From Nostoc sp. UHCC 0926 (lineage in GTDB: Bacteria; Cyanobacteriota; Cyanobacteriia; Cyanobacteriales; Nostocaceae), in NCBI RefSeq assembly GCF_028623165.1, contig NZ_CP117768.1, positions 3,782,001 to 3,846,000 of the forward strand: a stretch of DNA of 64,000 bases, in the 5' to 3' direction. This document shows positions 35,977 to 45,211 of this stretch, piece by piece. The stretch's first letter is position 1; the number at the start of each line of letters is the position of its first letter. The position numbers were made by a program, and so were the translations under genes. Under the pieces are notes generated by a model. It did no database searches. It was not told the DNA's origin and saw only the letters and a program-made list of their open reading frames with translations.

Positions 35977-36525
35977 ATGAAATTGGTTCCCCGATTACTA
36001 CTTGCTGCTACTTTGACTTTAGGTTTTGCTACTGCAAATGCAAAATCTGCATCTGCTGCAATTATTAATTACGCTTTCACAGTTGATAGTCTGGTAACAA
36101 AGGGAAATGGCTTTTTTAGCTTTGATGACTCAACTTTCAGTAATGAAGATAATCCCGTAGCTACCATTAAGTCACTCTCATTCCAATTTGACGGTGACTC
36201 TACTGTTTACACTGAAAAAGATGATACCAAATACCCAAATTTTCCTCTTGTCTTTCCAACCACATCCTTAACAGGAAAAACATCTTTAGGATTAGACTAT
36301 CTGTTCAACGATAAATCTAATCCTTCCAGTTCTATAAGTTACGAAATCATTGGTGATGATTTTACAATTTTCTCTAGAACTTCTCCAGATGCTGAACCGA
36401 TATCAGGTAGAGTTTCCTATACACAAATACCTGAACCTACGCCCTTAATTGGTACTCTCTTTGCTTGTAGTCTGGGCTGGATGATGAAGAAAAAAGTAAC
36501 ATCAATGAAAAAGGTTAGATTTTAA
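35977..36525 (+). CDS. PEP-CTERM sorted extracellular protein
   Basis: 182 residues from the ATG at 35977, set by GAGGAAAA upstream; an open extension to 35938 is less likely. A signal peptide (to about residue 26, ANAKSASA) leads into a beta-rich domain of unknown role. The C-terminus is a PEP-CTERM signal: IPEPTPLIGTLFACSLGWMM followed by basic KKKVTSMKK. In cyanobacteria, exosortase recognises this tail and releases the protein to the envelope. No exosortase gene is in the window. Confidence 0.82.
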   Translation: MKLVPRLLLAATLTLGFATANAKSASAAIINYAFTVDSLVTKGNGFFSFDDSTFSNEDNPVATIKSLSFQFDGDSTVYTEKDDTKYPNFPLVFPTTSLTGKTSLGLDYLFNDKSNPSSSISYEIIGDDFTIFSRTSPDAEPISGRVSYTQIPEPTPLIGTLFACSLGWMMKKKVTSMKKVRF

Positions 36526-36752
36526 CCTTGGTTAAGTTGATATTAACGCTTTCTTTGCCAAGGATTAATCTCTTCCTAATATGCTTTGATGTGGCAAAAC
36601 AACATCTAAGACATTGATGCCAGAAGAAAAAATTGGGAATTAAAACCTGATTTTGGAAAGGGAGTTAGTTACGAAGTTTGCCTAAGACCACCCTGCCTTC
36701 TGCGTGTTAGCTGTTGCTGCGTTTTAACTTACCTGTTAGTCAGGAGTAGAGA

Positions 36753-38342
36753 ATGGTGGATTACCGGAATTTTGAGCAGTTCCTACACAGTCGAATCAAA
36801 CGACGCAACTTAATTATCGGGGCAGGAGCATTGTCTGGTTTGGCGATCGCTAACCAATTTTCTGATCAAAGAGCAATCGCTAGAAGCAGATTTTCTAATT
36901 ATCCTTTCACTTTGGGTGTAGCGTCGGGTGACCCCTATCCTACTAGCGTAGTGATCTGGACTCGTCTAGCTCCCGAACCCTTAAACGCAGGTGGAATGCC
37001 ATCTGCTAATGTGCCAATTCGCTGGGAAGTAGCTACCGATCCCGACATGAGGCGCATTGTCTCCAGAGGTACGGTACTGGCAACTCCCCAACTAGCTCAC
37101 TCAGTTCGAGTTGTGGTAGAGGGACTGCAATCTGATACTTGGTACTGGTATCGGTTTCTTGTCGGCCAAGAAGCTAGCCCCATTGGTCGCACTCGTACAG
37201 CTCCTCTAGCAGGTGGCTACTTAAATAAATTAAACTTTGCCCTTGTCTCCTGTCAGCACTATGAGCAGGGGTACTATACTGCCTACAAATATCTGGCTAA
37301 GGACGACCTTAGCTTGGTAGTGCATGTTGGCGACTACATCTATGAAGGAGGAATTTCAAAGAATCGCCCCAGACAGCATAACAGTGCAGAAATTGTGACT
37401 TTGGAAGATTACCGCAACCGTCACGCCCTCTATAAAACCGATTCCAATCTGCAAGCAGCTCATGCAGCGTTTCCCTGGATTGTTACTTGGGATGACCATG
37501 AGGTGGAAAACAACTACGCCAACAACATCTCAGAAATTGATACTGAACCAGATCAAAATCGGGCAATCTTCCTCCAACGGCGGGCTGCTGCCTATCAGGC
37601 TTACTACGAACATATGCCACTGCGCCCCTTCTCGCGTCCCATTGGCCCCGATATGCAACTTTTCCGTCGGCTCTCCTTTGGTAACTTAGCCACCTTCCAT
37701 GTCCTAGATACCCGCCAATATCGCACCGATCAGCCATGTGGTGATGGCACTAAAGAACGTTGCCCAGAAAATTTAGATCCGAATGCAACGATTACTGGCA
37801 AGCGTCAGGAAAATTGGCTATATGATGGTCTAAATAGCTCACAGGCTAAGTGGAACGTTTTAGCCCAGCAAGTTGTAGTTGCTCAGATAGACACAAAACC
37901 AGGGCCTGGCGAAACCTACAGCATGGATAAGTGGGATGGTTATGTGGCTTCCCGCGATCGCCTCATGCGTTTCTTAGAACAGCGCAAACCATCTAATCCA
38001 GTAGTCTTATCAGGCGATATCCATTCCAACTGGGCAATGAATTTAAAGGCTGACTTTAATAATCCAGAATCTACTACAGTCGGGAGTGAATTCGTCTGTA
38101 CTTCAATAACCTCCGGTGGAGATGGGGCAGATACCAGTCCAAATGTTCAAGCTTACTTACCCGATAACCCACACATTAAATTCTTCAACGGCCAACGGGG
38201 GTATGTTCGCTGTGCGCTGACTCCCACAACCTGCAAGACAGACTATCTAGTTTTATCAAACGTCACAACTCCATTTGGCACGATTAGTAAGCGGGCTTCA
38301 TTTGTGGTTGAAGATGGTCGTCCCGGAATACAACAAGTCTAA
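36753..38342 (+). CDS. phoD: PhoD-family alkaline phosphatase
   Basis: 529 residues. Residues 1-50 are a Tat-type signal (IKRRNLIIGAGALSGLAIA). A PhoD N-terminal domain (FTLGVASGDPYPTSVVIWTRL) and a metallophosphatase domain follow: NFALVSCQHYEQGYYTAY (metal Cys), VVHVGDYIYEGG, WDDHEVENNY, and LSGDIHSNW. These give the Fe/Ca-binding residues of PhoD phosphodiesterase/monoesterases that release phosphate from organic esters outside the cytoplasm. No PHO box is recognised upstream. Confidence 0.92.
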   Translation: MVDYRNFEQFLHSRIKRRNLIIGAGALSGLAIANQFSDQRAIARSRFSNYPFTLGVASGDPYPTSVVIWTRLAPEPLNAGGMPSANVPIRWEVATDPDMRRIVSRGTVLATPQLAHSVRVVVEGLQSDTWYWYRFLVGQEASPIGRTRTAPLAGGYLNKLNFALVSCQHYEQGYYTAYKYLAKDDLSLVVHVGDYIYEGGISKNRPRQHNSAEIVTLEDYRNRHALYKTDSNLQAAHAAFPWIVTWDDHEVENNYANNISEIDTEPDQNRAIFLQRRAAAYQAYYEHMPLRPFSRPIGPDMQLFRRLSFGNLATFHVLDTRQYRTDQPCGDGTKERCPENLDPNATITGKRQENWLYDGLNSSQAKWNVLAQQVVVAQIDTKPGPGETYSMDKWDGYVASRDRLMRFLEQRKPSNPVVLSGDIHSNWAMNLKADFNNPESTTVGSEFVCTSITSGGDGADTSPNVQAYLPDNPHIKFFNGQRGYVRCALTPTTCKTDYLVLSNVTTPFGTISKRASFVVEDGRPGIQQV

Positions 38343-38487
38343 TCGTTTAATTCCCAGGTATTGAAACCAGATAATCACAGATGGACACAGATAAATTATT
38401 AGTATTTATCTGTTTCTATCTGTATTTTTATTTTCAGAAAATTGATTTTTGTAAAAAGTTTAATCTGTTTCTGCATAGATGATCGCA

Positions 38488-40170
38488 CTACAGCCGCCAT
38501 ATTTTTCTCAGGCTTTGCAAAGAATCTTCTTGTCGCTGCTCAATAACTGCTGGAGTCCATTCAGATTGCTGTAAAACTTGGGTTGTCAGAACAAAAGGAG
38601 AAATCCCTTTTTTGCCAGCAAAATACTTTTCTTTCTTTTTATCAAAATCGTAGTTTTGAGCCTCGGCATTCTTGTTTCGAGAGAGTAACGCCAAGTTACC
38701 TATGCGATGTACATACTGGATGCGTTCTTCTTCATTCGGAAACCACTGAAGCCACGTACTGCCTACACTTGGGTTCTGAGGAAGTACGTGTTCAACTGTA
38801 ATAACTGAATAGTCGTACCTCGCTTCCCCTTGGGAAAGTGTAGAGTCAAGGCGCAGAAGAACATATTGCCTAATTCGCTTGATAAGATATAAATCTCCAT
38901 CAAGCGTTTTAATGATTCGATTGATTTCTTGAGGAGTTAGCTGTAAGGGTGACTCAAGTGCATATAGATCGACATTTCCTTCAATAGCGGTAATAAGTTT
39001 TGCATACCGTCCGATCCGGTCGTTAATGTCTGCCCGCAAAATGAATAAGCCTGTTGCTAATCGCTCCAGATCAGTAAAAAACTGGTTTAATTTACCAGGA
39101 TTATGGCTATTTCTAGAAAAATAGAGAATTGCTGGCGGAATCCAATCAAAGTTGTCTATTTGATTCAACCATCGAAGCAAAGAATTAATCGTTTCTGCAT
39201 CTTTATCACTTCGGTAATTTGCCGTATTGATAATTTCTAAAGCATCAGAATAAGGCTTTAATACTTCCTCAATAAATTTCTGTGGCTCTATCTTAGGCAA
39301 TATATCTTCGCGAAATTCCTTGAGAGTTGTCTTACGCGGTTTAGCCTTACGATCAATCATGCGGATATGGGCAAATAGTTCTTGAAACCTCTCTCGACCT
39401 AAATCTTCTTCTTCTGATTCCCAGATTTTTGTGTATTTCTCCTGTTGAGATTGAGGAATTGCTCCAATAACCTCTGATTTAAGGAAATCACTGAGCGAGA
39501 GGTCTAGACCACGCGCATTTAGAATAGAAAATATACGATAAGCTGAGTCAAGATCAGGTGTGGAAACAACTACTAAGAAACAGCAGGTCATTAAATAATG
39601 AACAAAGCGCTCTCGCTGCTGCTCAGAGAGTTGACTTAGTTCTTTAAAGAAATAGGTTACATTTCCTTGAATATTTTTTTGACTATCTGTCAATTGTGAA
39701 GGATCAAGTTTGAAGAGTTTATCTAATCCTTTCTCATTTTGTATATAGCAACGGAAAAAATCTTCATTTCTTTCTTGTACTTTGAGGCGATAGTGATCGT
39801 CAGGTACACCTACAAGTTTATTACCTTTTTGATAAATGAATTCTGTAATTTGTGATGCGCTATTTGTATTTACCAAACTTCGTAGAACAGATAAAAGAAT
39901 TGTGAGAGTCGTCAGTCGTTGCTGTCCATCAACTACATCAGCCTCACGTTTGTCACCTTTAATGAGGACTATACTCCCCAAAAAATAAGGGTTGGCATCA
40001 GTTACAGCTTCTGAACCATCCCCTAAAAAAGACAATAAATCACTTAACAACTCACTTGCTTGGTCTTTTGTCCATGCATAAGGACGCTGATAAGCCGGTA
40101 TGGAAAACGCGAAGTCGTTACTAAAAACCTTGAATAGTGCTTTCTCTGTGGCGTGAATGGCTACTGGCAT
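38488..40170 (-). CDS. DUF262/DUF1524 protein, GmrSD-type restriction-like
   Basis: 560 residues. The N-terminus is DUF262, a ParB/Srx-like fold with NTPase motifs (IPAYQRPYAWTKDQASELL and DVVDGQQRLTTLTILL). The C-terminus is DUF1524 with an HNH-type nuclease core (VEHVLPQNP, then HRIGNLALLSRNKNAEAQN). Fusion of both parts is the make-up of type IV systems such as GmrSD, which cut glucosylated phage DNA. Both motif sets look intact. It stands alone, next to a CHAT-domain remnant. Defence is the likely role but has not been shown for this branch. Confidence 0.85.
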   Translation of the reverse strand: MPVAIHATEKALFKVFSNDFAFSIPAYQRPYAWTKDQASELLSDLLSFLGDGSEAVTDANPYFLGSIVLIKGDKREADVVDGQQRLTTLTILLSVLRSLVNTNSASQITEFIYQKGNKLVGVPDDHYRLKVQERNEDFFRCYIQNEKGLDKLFKLDPSQLTDSQKNIQGNVTYFFKELSQLSEQQRERFVHYLMTCCFLVVVSTPDLDSAYRIFSILNARGLDLSLSDFLKSEVIGAIPQSQQEKYTKIWESEEEDLGRERFQELFAHIRMIDRKAKPRKTTLKEFREDILPKIEPQKFIEEVLKPYSDALEIINTANYRSDKDAETINSLLRWLNQIDNFDWIPPAILYFSRNSHNPGKLNQFFTDLERLATGLFILRADINDRIGRYAKLITAIEGNVDLYALESPLQLTPQEINRIIKTLDGDLYLIKRIRQYVLLRLDSTLSQGEARYDYSVITVEHVLPQNPSVGSTWLQWFPNEEERIQYVHRIGNLALLSRNKNAEAQNYDFDKKKEKYFAGKKGISPFVLTTQVLQQSEWTPAVIEQRQEDSLQSLRKIWRL

Positions 40171-40260
40171 AAAATTTCAAGTACTCCCTGAGTATAATCT
40201 GATGCAAATTTCCCTAATCAAACGCAGTTTAACTCACTCATTACTGCGATCGCCAGACTG

Positions 40261-40404
40261 ATATCAGGAGTAGTGTTATCGCTATTTGATGACAAGGGAA
40301 TGCCACAAAATGGCTTTTTGCGATCACACGATGTTTTTAACCTCAACCTGCAAGCAGAACTGTTAGTACTCAGCGCCTGTAAAACCGGACTGGGAGAAGA
40401 TATG
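40261..40404 (+). pseudogene. CHAT-domain protein remnant
   Basis: The frame reads ISGVVLSLFDDKGMPQNGFL, then FNLNLQAELLVLSACKTGLG, which is the end part of a CHAT caspase-like peptidase domain with the catalytic Cys in LSACKTG. Coding resemblance stops at GLGED and nothing equivalent precedes about 40261, so both ends are missing. CHAT-TPR proteins are common in filamentous cyanobacteria; this is a leftover of one. Confidence 0.75.
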
Positions 40405-40513
40405 TCGAGCAGATTTTCTTTATTGACTCAATGTTGGATTTTCTTAAACATCTGTTACATTACTTTACAGACAGTTACAACTGCTACAACACTTGAACTT
40501 TGGAGTTTTACTC

Positions 40514-40693
40514 ATGTCAGGTTTAAAGAATCCTGCACCTATTGTTTCAGAAGATCCTAATGCTGTGCGTTTTGGCTTCACTCCTCAGAGTGAAAATTGG
40601 AACGGTCGTCTTGCAATGATTGGTTTTCTATCTGCGATTTTGATTGAAGCTTTTTGTGGTCAAGGCTTACTCCATTTCTGGGGCATCCTCTAA
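40514..40693 (+). CDS. High-light-inducible protein (HLIP/SCP)
   Basis: 59 residues from the ATG at 40514. One membrane helix with the chlorophyll-binding signature [20 protein letters not shown] (Glu, Asn, Arg as in LHC helix one) and a short tail. HLIPs bind chlorophyll and carotenoid, dissipate energy and help photosystem II assembly. A seven-residue extension to 40493 is unlikely. The gene follows the CHAT remnant by about 110 bases. Confidence 0.93.
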   Translation: MSGLKNPAPIVSEDPNAVRFGFTPQSENWNGRLAMIGFLSAILIEAFCGQGLLHFWGIL

Positions 40694-40730
40694 ATTGATG
40701 TAGGCTTTTCGCCTTTACCTGACACTCATC

Positions 40731-40819
40731 TCATGTCTGGCGAATTACTTGTGATACCTACGTGACCTCTCCCCTAGCCCCTCTGCTAGTAGGGGAGGGG
40801 AGCCTGTAACTTTAGCTAT
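40731..40819 (+). repeat. Inverted dispersed repeat, left copy
   Basis: Starts CATGTCTGGCGAATTACTTG and includes TAGTAGGGGAGGGGAGCCTG. The reverse complement of 43072-43167 matches it along most of its length. Each copy has an internal hairpin built on CCCCTCC / GGAGGGG. Confidence 0.8.
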
Positions 40820-40980
40820 AGACGGCGTGAGGTTCTCTTATTATGGACAATACAACGGAGATATCAGATTGAAAATCTCTTTCCCTGTCACCTATTTTCA
40901 ACTAAAATATCAGATTTTTCCGGTTGAGCCAAAATATAAGTGAATAATTACTTTACATTGAATATGTATAGCTAAAACTC

Positions 40981-41304
40981 ATGGAACTACCCCAACGCGT
41001 ATCAGTCCGCTACAAAGACGCGTCCTTCAATACTAATGAAATCCGTTTGAGAACCTTCCGGCTTGGGTTACAAATATGGGAAGAACAAACCAAACCTAGA
41101 AAAACAGAGCTTTATCAGTTTATATCGTCTTGCTTGAAACAAGTTGACCGCCAAGATCGTTTTATGTTTTCTTTACTGTTCATAGAATTAACAGACCTTA
41201 TACGCAATTCTTCGTTGGAGAGAGGAACGAAAGAGGTTCTGATTAAAACAGCTTTTAGGGAGTTTGCTTGTGCAATAACAGATTTTGAAGACGCTGCCAA
41301 ATAA
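40981..41304 (+). CDS. Hypothetical protein, 107 residues
   Basis: No family recognised. It is a soluble, mostly helical, basic protein (TNEIRLRTFRLGLQIWEEQT, SSLERGTKEVLIKTAFREF). It lies inside the segment bounded by the inverted repeats at 40731 and 43072. Confidence 0.6.
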   Translation: MELPQRVSVRYKDASFNTNEIRLRTFRLGLQIWEEQTKPRKTELYQFISSCLKQVDRQDRFMFSLLFIELTDLIRNSSLERGTKEVLIKTAFREFACAITDFEDAAK

Positions 41305-41671
41305 AGTTGGTCATGGGGATGCTGGTATTGCGTAGGCATAGCCAAACCCAGGCATTACCCTGAAGTATGAGGAAATGGGGGTTTCAAAGCCTCTCTCCGC
41401 TTGCCTAACGGCAGGCTGACGCCAAGGGGGAGAGGTTTGGAGAGGGGTCTTTAGTATACTTTACGACTGACTTTTCAAACATCCTTTGAGGGTATAACCC
41501 ATCTCAGGTCAGGTTTTGACCGTTATCCGATTTCAAAAATCAAATATAAATCCTAGTAGTAGTGACAAAAGTAACTATCTAAACATGACTTTTATCACAG
41601 GCGTGTGTCTGATTATTCCGATTACATTGAGAATGTACGAATCAAGTAATGCAAGGCACATTAAAGGATAT

Positions 41672-41968
41672 ATGAACCGCTTTAAATCTATTCTACTTGG
41701 AGGCTTATTAGCAGCTGCTTCAATTGCTGCTTTTTCTCAAAATGCTAATGCTGCTGAATTGAAATCTGAGCATGAGCATTTTAATCGTAATACTGTAGCT
41801 TTTAATAACAGTAAAGTTCAATACAAACGTCAAGTCCGTGAACAACGCGCTCGTGAATTGCGTGAACGTCAAGCTCGTGAACGACGCGCTCATGAATTAC
41901 GTGAACGTCAAGCTCGTGAACGACATGCTCGTGAATTGCGTGAACGTCAAGCTCGCTTTCATCACTAA
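41672..41968 (+). CDS. Small secreted Arg/Glu-rich repeat protein
   Basis: 98 residues from the ATG at 41672; an open extension to 41516 has no coding character. A signal peptide (FKSILLGGLLAAASIAAFSQ, cleaved after NANA) precedes a very basic part with a 13-residue repeat (RELRERQARERRA) in almost three copies, at DNA level 39-bp units. It is probably a charged helix in the periplasm or outside. The stop codon forms the edge of a MITE-like repeat. Confidence 0.7.
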   Translation: MNRFKSILLGGLLAAASIAAFSQNANAAELKSEHEHFNRNTVAFNNSKVQYKRQVREQRARELRERQARERRAHELRERQARERHARELRERQARFHH

Positions 41969-42134
41969 TACTAATTCTCTGTGAGCTTACACTTAATAAT
42001 TACTCCTTCTCTCTTGGCGTACTTGGCGTACTTGGTGAACCAGCGCTGTAGGCGGGTTTCCCGCCGTAGGCGACTGGTGAACCCGAAGGGCGGTTCGTTT
42101 AATAATTAAGTGCATCTTCATAGCGAATTGGTAT
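41968..42134 (-). mobile_element. MITE-like element with ATACCAATTC ends (copy B)
   Basis: Reverse orientation of the element at 13696-13922, without the about 57-base insertion. Ends are ATACTAATTC and GAATTGGTAT on the plus strand; the first end overlaps the stop codon of the preceding gene by one base. Confidence 0.65.
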
Positions 42135-42428
42135 AAGAAAAGAAATTCTCGCTCATATTACCTTAGGAGAATATTGCTATTCTCCTTTTTTTGATTGGCA
42201 TAAATCTGCTAAAATCAATGCTATTATTATCTGTTAAATAAATCTATTAAATATCTTTGGAGATTGGGTTGCTGCCAGATTAAATATTTTAAAAAGCTAA
42301 ATTAAAACTCCAATAGTGGTTATCTGTTTGATGGTAATTGTTACATCTAATGCTGTTGAAAATGTAAAGATTATTTGCATTAAATATGATTTAAAAATTG
42401 GCTCTTACAGCAGAATTCAAGTATTTGA

Positions 42429-42478
42429 ACCACATCTGTCTAGGGGCGCAAGGCCTTGCGCCCCTAGACAGATGTGGT
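42429..42478. repeat. 50-bp perfect palindrome
   Basis: The left arm ACCACATCTGTCTAGGGGCG plus CAAGG is followed without spacer by its exact complement. The core is shared with the palindrome at 14083-14108. The bases right after it (42475-42502, TCTATTTACCTGAAAATAGC) recur at 48008-48035. Confidence 0.9.
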
Positions 42479-42565
42479 CTATTTACCTGAAAATAGCTGT
42501 AATACAGTTCGCTACAATTACTATAGTTTTTATTTTTTAATTTTTGAAGAGGTCTAACATTGAAT

Positions 42566-42928
42566 ATGGTAATGCGTCTTCCCATAGTTGCTGCCAGCTT
42601 CATGATTGCCAGCATTAGTATAGGTACACTTTTGGGGGTTGCAGCTCCCGCTTCAGCTCAGGAGATAATCACTTGTTCAAGCCAGAATAATCACAGGAAT
42701 ACTTGTTCAATACCTACTAGAGGTAGAGTGAGGCTTATTAGGCAATTGTCTGACACCAGTTGTAGAGGAAATTGGGGCAATAGAGGTAATCGTATTTGGG
42801 TGAAAAATGGTTGCCGAGCTGAGTTCTCAGTTGGCGATCGCACAAACGGCAGATATGACAGAAACGGCAGATATGACAGAAACGACAGATATGATAGATA
42901 TGACAGAAACGGCAGATATGACAGATAG
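42566..42928 (+). CDS. Secreted DUF3011-like protein with Asn-Gly-Arg-Tyr-Asp repeats
   Basis: 120 residues from the ATG at 42566 (ATG at 42572 is also possible). A signal peptide ends at APASAQ. The core (ITCSSQNNHRNTCSIPTRGR, VRLIRQLSDTSCRGNWG, IWVKNGCRAEF) has paired cysteines and matches DUF3011-type lectin-like small proteins. The end is a run of NGRYDR-type repeats, coded by 18-bp DNA repeats. An exported, perhaps surface-binding role is likely; function unknown. Confidence 0.8.
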   Translation: MVMRLPIVAASFMIASISIGTLLGVAAPASAQEIITCSSQNNHRNTCSIPTRGRVRLIRQLSDTSCRGNWGNRGNRIWVKNGCRAEFSVGDRTNGRYDRNGRYDRNDRYDRYDRNGRYDR

Positions 42929-43071
42929 GAAATTGGGTATTTGGGGTGATCCTACCGAAACGGTCTAATTAGAGGCGATTGCCTGTAATCCTTGTACAGC
43001 AATAGTTTCATCAAGGTGTATCTAGAGTGATATCAGGCTAATTCCTACTTTCAATCAGCAACACCAAATTC

Positions 43072-43167
43072 TAGCTAAAGTTATAAGCTCAGGCTCCCCT
43101 CCCCTAGTAGGGGAGGGGTTGCTCTTGAGAGGTCACGCAGGAATCACAAGTAATTTACTGGACATGA
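43072..43167 (-). repeat. Inverted dispersed repeat, right copy
   Basis: Reverse complement of the repeat at 40731-40819. It contains CCCCTCCCCTAGTAGGGGAG, a near-perfect palindrome around one G. The two copies bound about 2.3 kb holding three small genes. Confidence 0.8.
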
Positions 43168-43182
43168 TATCACCAGCGATCG

Positions 43183-44397
43183 CTAATAAAGAGATGCCAA
43201 CACCTTATCTGCTGCTGCCCGAAATGCAGTTGCTGCACCAGCGCTCATATCCCGTGGCGCACAGATGCGATTTCTCACATAGGCGAGCGTGATCGCTCCA
43301 ACCGCAGACACAATCGGATCGGCATTGTCTTTGCCGCCCACGCGCCCCCACGGTAATGCTGCACCATTTGCATTGATGAGATAGTCAGCCAGCAATCTGA
43401 GGTGAAAATCAACCGCTTCTTTAACGGCTGTTGTGTCGTCATTGACCGCCAATGCTTGCACCCCGGAGTTTTTCAGGATGTCTCCTAAAGCAACTTCTCG
43501 GTTATCAGTCAACCTCTCAGCCGCTTCTGCCCGAAATTGGATTTCTTGGCTAACTGCTGGGTCAGGGGCTAAGGGATTGCCGATTGGTGTCACGCCCCAT
43601 CTGCGACGCAAGAGTAAATTGTTGGTCGTATCATCCGATTTGACGCGGTGATAGGCGGGACGCTGTTTGAGTGCTTCAAACCAAGCGTTGATGCGAGGAT
43701 ACCGGGGATTTCCCTTGAGTTGATATCCCCGATAAACGGGTAAGTTAGCTGCCAATCGGTCTAAATGGGGGCTATAAGTAATATCTACCACGCTAAAGGT
43801 TGACAAAAAGTAGGGGCCAGGATACTTTCCGAGAAGTTGCTCCAACTCGTCTAATTTTGCTTCAAAAGCTGCCTTTAAGCTTGCTAATTCATGAGGATCT
43901 TCAGGGGCTTGTCTGAGGAATTTGTAGGCGATATGTACACCATTGGTTTCAGCATCCTCAAGCCACTGCCTAGCAACAGCGTTTTCCTCTGGGTCTTCAG
44001 GGAGCAAGGTAGGCCCAAATCGTTCTTCTAATGCTAACAGAATATCTTTGGATTCATAGACTAACTTTCCCTCAATTTTGGCAGCCGGGACAAGGGTTGT
44101 CGGAACTAGGTCGGTATACCATTTAGGTTTGTTAGTCAAGTCGATAAACTCTGTTGCAAAGGGAATTTCTTTTTCTTCGAGAGCAAACCAAACCCGTTCG
44201 CAAAAAGGACACCAAGAGTTAGTATCACGGTAGAGCAGTACTGGCGGTTCTGTATCTGGAGGCAGTTTATGAAGACTGCTAGGGATGGGAGCGGTAGAAG
44301 GGGACTGTCCTGGTCTACGCACCCGTCGAGCAGGGGTATTTTTTTGAGCAATTTCTAACAGTTGTTCCCAATTAGATACTGTGTCTTGAATTGACAT
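43183..44397 (-). CDS. Glutathione S-transferase family protein with C-terminal extension
   Basis: 404 residues. Residues about 45-130 are a thioredoxin-like GST N-domain with a CPFC motif (LYRDTNSWCPFCERVWFALEE), as in glutaredoxin-like and omega-class enzymes, and PTTLVPAAKIEGKLVYES for glutathione binding. An all-helical GST C-domain follows (about 140-260). The last 120 residues (EIQFRAEAAERLTDNREVAL to the end) are extra and unassigned. It acts in detoxification or thiol redox chemistry; substrate unknown. Confidence 0.85.
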   Translation of the reverse strand: MSIQDTVSNWEQLLEIAQKNTPARRVRRPGQSPSTAPIPSSLHKLPPDTEPPVLLYRDTNSWCPFCERVWFALEEKEIPFATEFIDLTNKPKWYTDLVPTTLVPAAKIEGKLVYESKDILLALEERFGPTLLPEDPEENAVARQWLEDAETNGVHIAYKFLRQAPEDPHELASLKAAFEAKLDELEQLLGKYPGPYFLSTFSVVDITYSPHLDRLAANLPVYRGYQLKGNPRYPRINAWFEALKQRPAYHRVKSDDTTNNLLLRRRWGVTPIGNPLAPDPAVSQEIQFRAEAAERLTDNREVALGDILKNSGVQALAVNDDTTAVKEAVDFHLRLLADYLINANGAALPWGRVGGKDNADPIVSAVGAITLAYVRNRICAPRDMSAGAATAFRAAADKVLASLY

Positions 44398-44564
44398 ATT
44401 TCACCTGAGTTTAAGTTAACTTTTGTAGGTTGGGCATTATCCCAACGATATAAGATAGGAACATTTTAACCATTACAAGGATGTATAATTTAGAAGCTCC
44501 GATTGTCAGTAAAACCCTTGATTGACTATTTGCATTGATTAATCGCATTAGTAAAGCTTCCATC

Positions 44565-44780
44565 CTATAAAGGTTTCACGTTAACTTTCGTTGGGATGAC
44601 GCCTGCACGATAAAATGTGTCGGCTACATCTTGCTGGGAAGCGATCGCTTGTGGGGAAATCGGCAGTACTTGCGATCGCCGCTGTTTTAACCCTTCTTTG
44701 GCCTCTTTAAGGACAAAGGTTTCATCAACTGCAATTGCTTTTGCATAGTTCTTTGACCACGCGTCTATATGCGATACTTG
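44565..44780 (-). pseudogene. 3' remnant of a sulfonate/nitrate-type ABC binding protein (SsuA-like)
   Basis: The minus strand reads IDAWSKNYAKAIAVDETFVL, then RRSQVLPISPQAIASQQDVA and DTFYRAGVIPTKVNVKPL before a stop. This matches the C-terminal part of aliphatic-sulfonate binding proteins. An in-frame stop at 44781-44783 and loss of resemblance upstream show that the first four fifths of the gene is gone. It implies this genome region once carried a sulfonate uptake gene. Confidence 0.7.
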
Positions 44781-45045
44781 CTAATCTTGCGATTTCTGGA
44801 TGCGGCAGAGGAAGTCTGCGATCGCACGGTTATAGCTTTTAAACTGAGAAAAACCTGAATTATCAAACTCTAATTATTAACTCCGGTAAATCTGTAAGTT
44901 TGCCGGAGTTAATAGTGATTATCACATGAAAATAGTTTGAAAGCAAGATTTAATATATCTATTTTTTGACTTGTTTAAGTCGGTCAAATCAGAAAAACCT
45001 CTCTAAATTCCAGTCACAGAGAGGATACAAAGCTCATACCATTTT

Positions 45046-45129
45046 GGATTTTAGATTTTGGATTGAGAAAGCCTTACCCAGACTGACTTTTACCTAACTA
45101 TGTGTCGTATTCTTTTTTTAAATTGGTAT
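45046..45129. mobile_element. Short MITE-like element
   Basis: About 84 bases starting ATACCATTTTGGATTTTAGA and ending AAATTGGTAT, so its ends resemble those of the elements at 13696 and 41968 but with a different interior. No coding content. Confidence 0.4.
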
Positions 45130-45211
45130 TAAGTCAAAAAATATATAAACTAAAAGGTGTTTAAAGTCAAGCTAATAGCTGCTAGTAATTTATAATACTT
45201 GCAATTTCATC

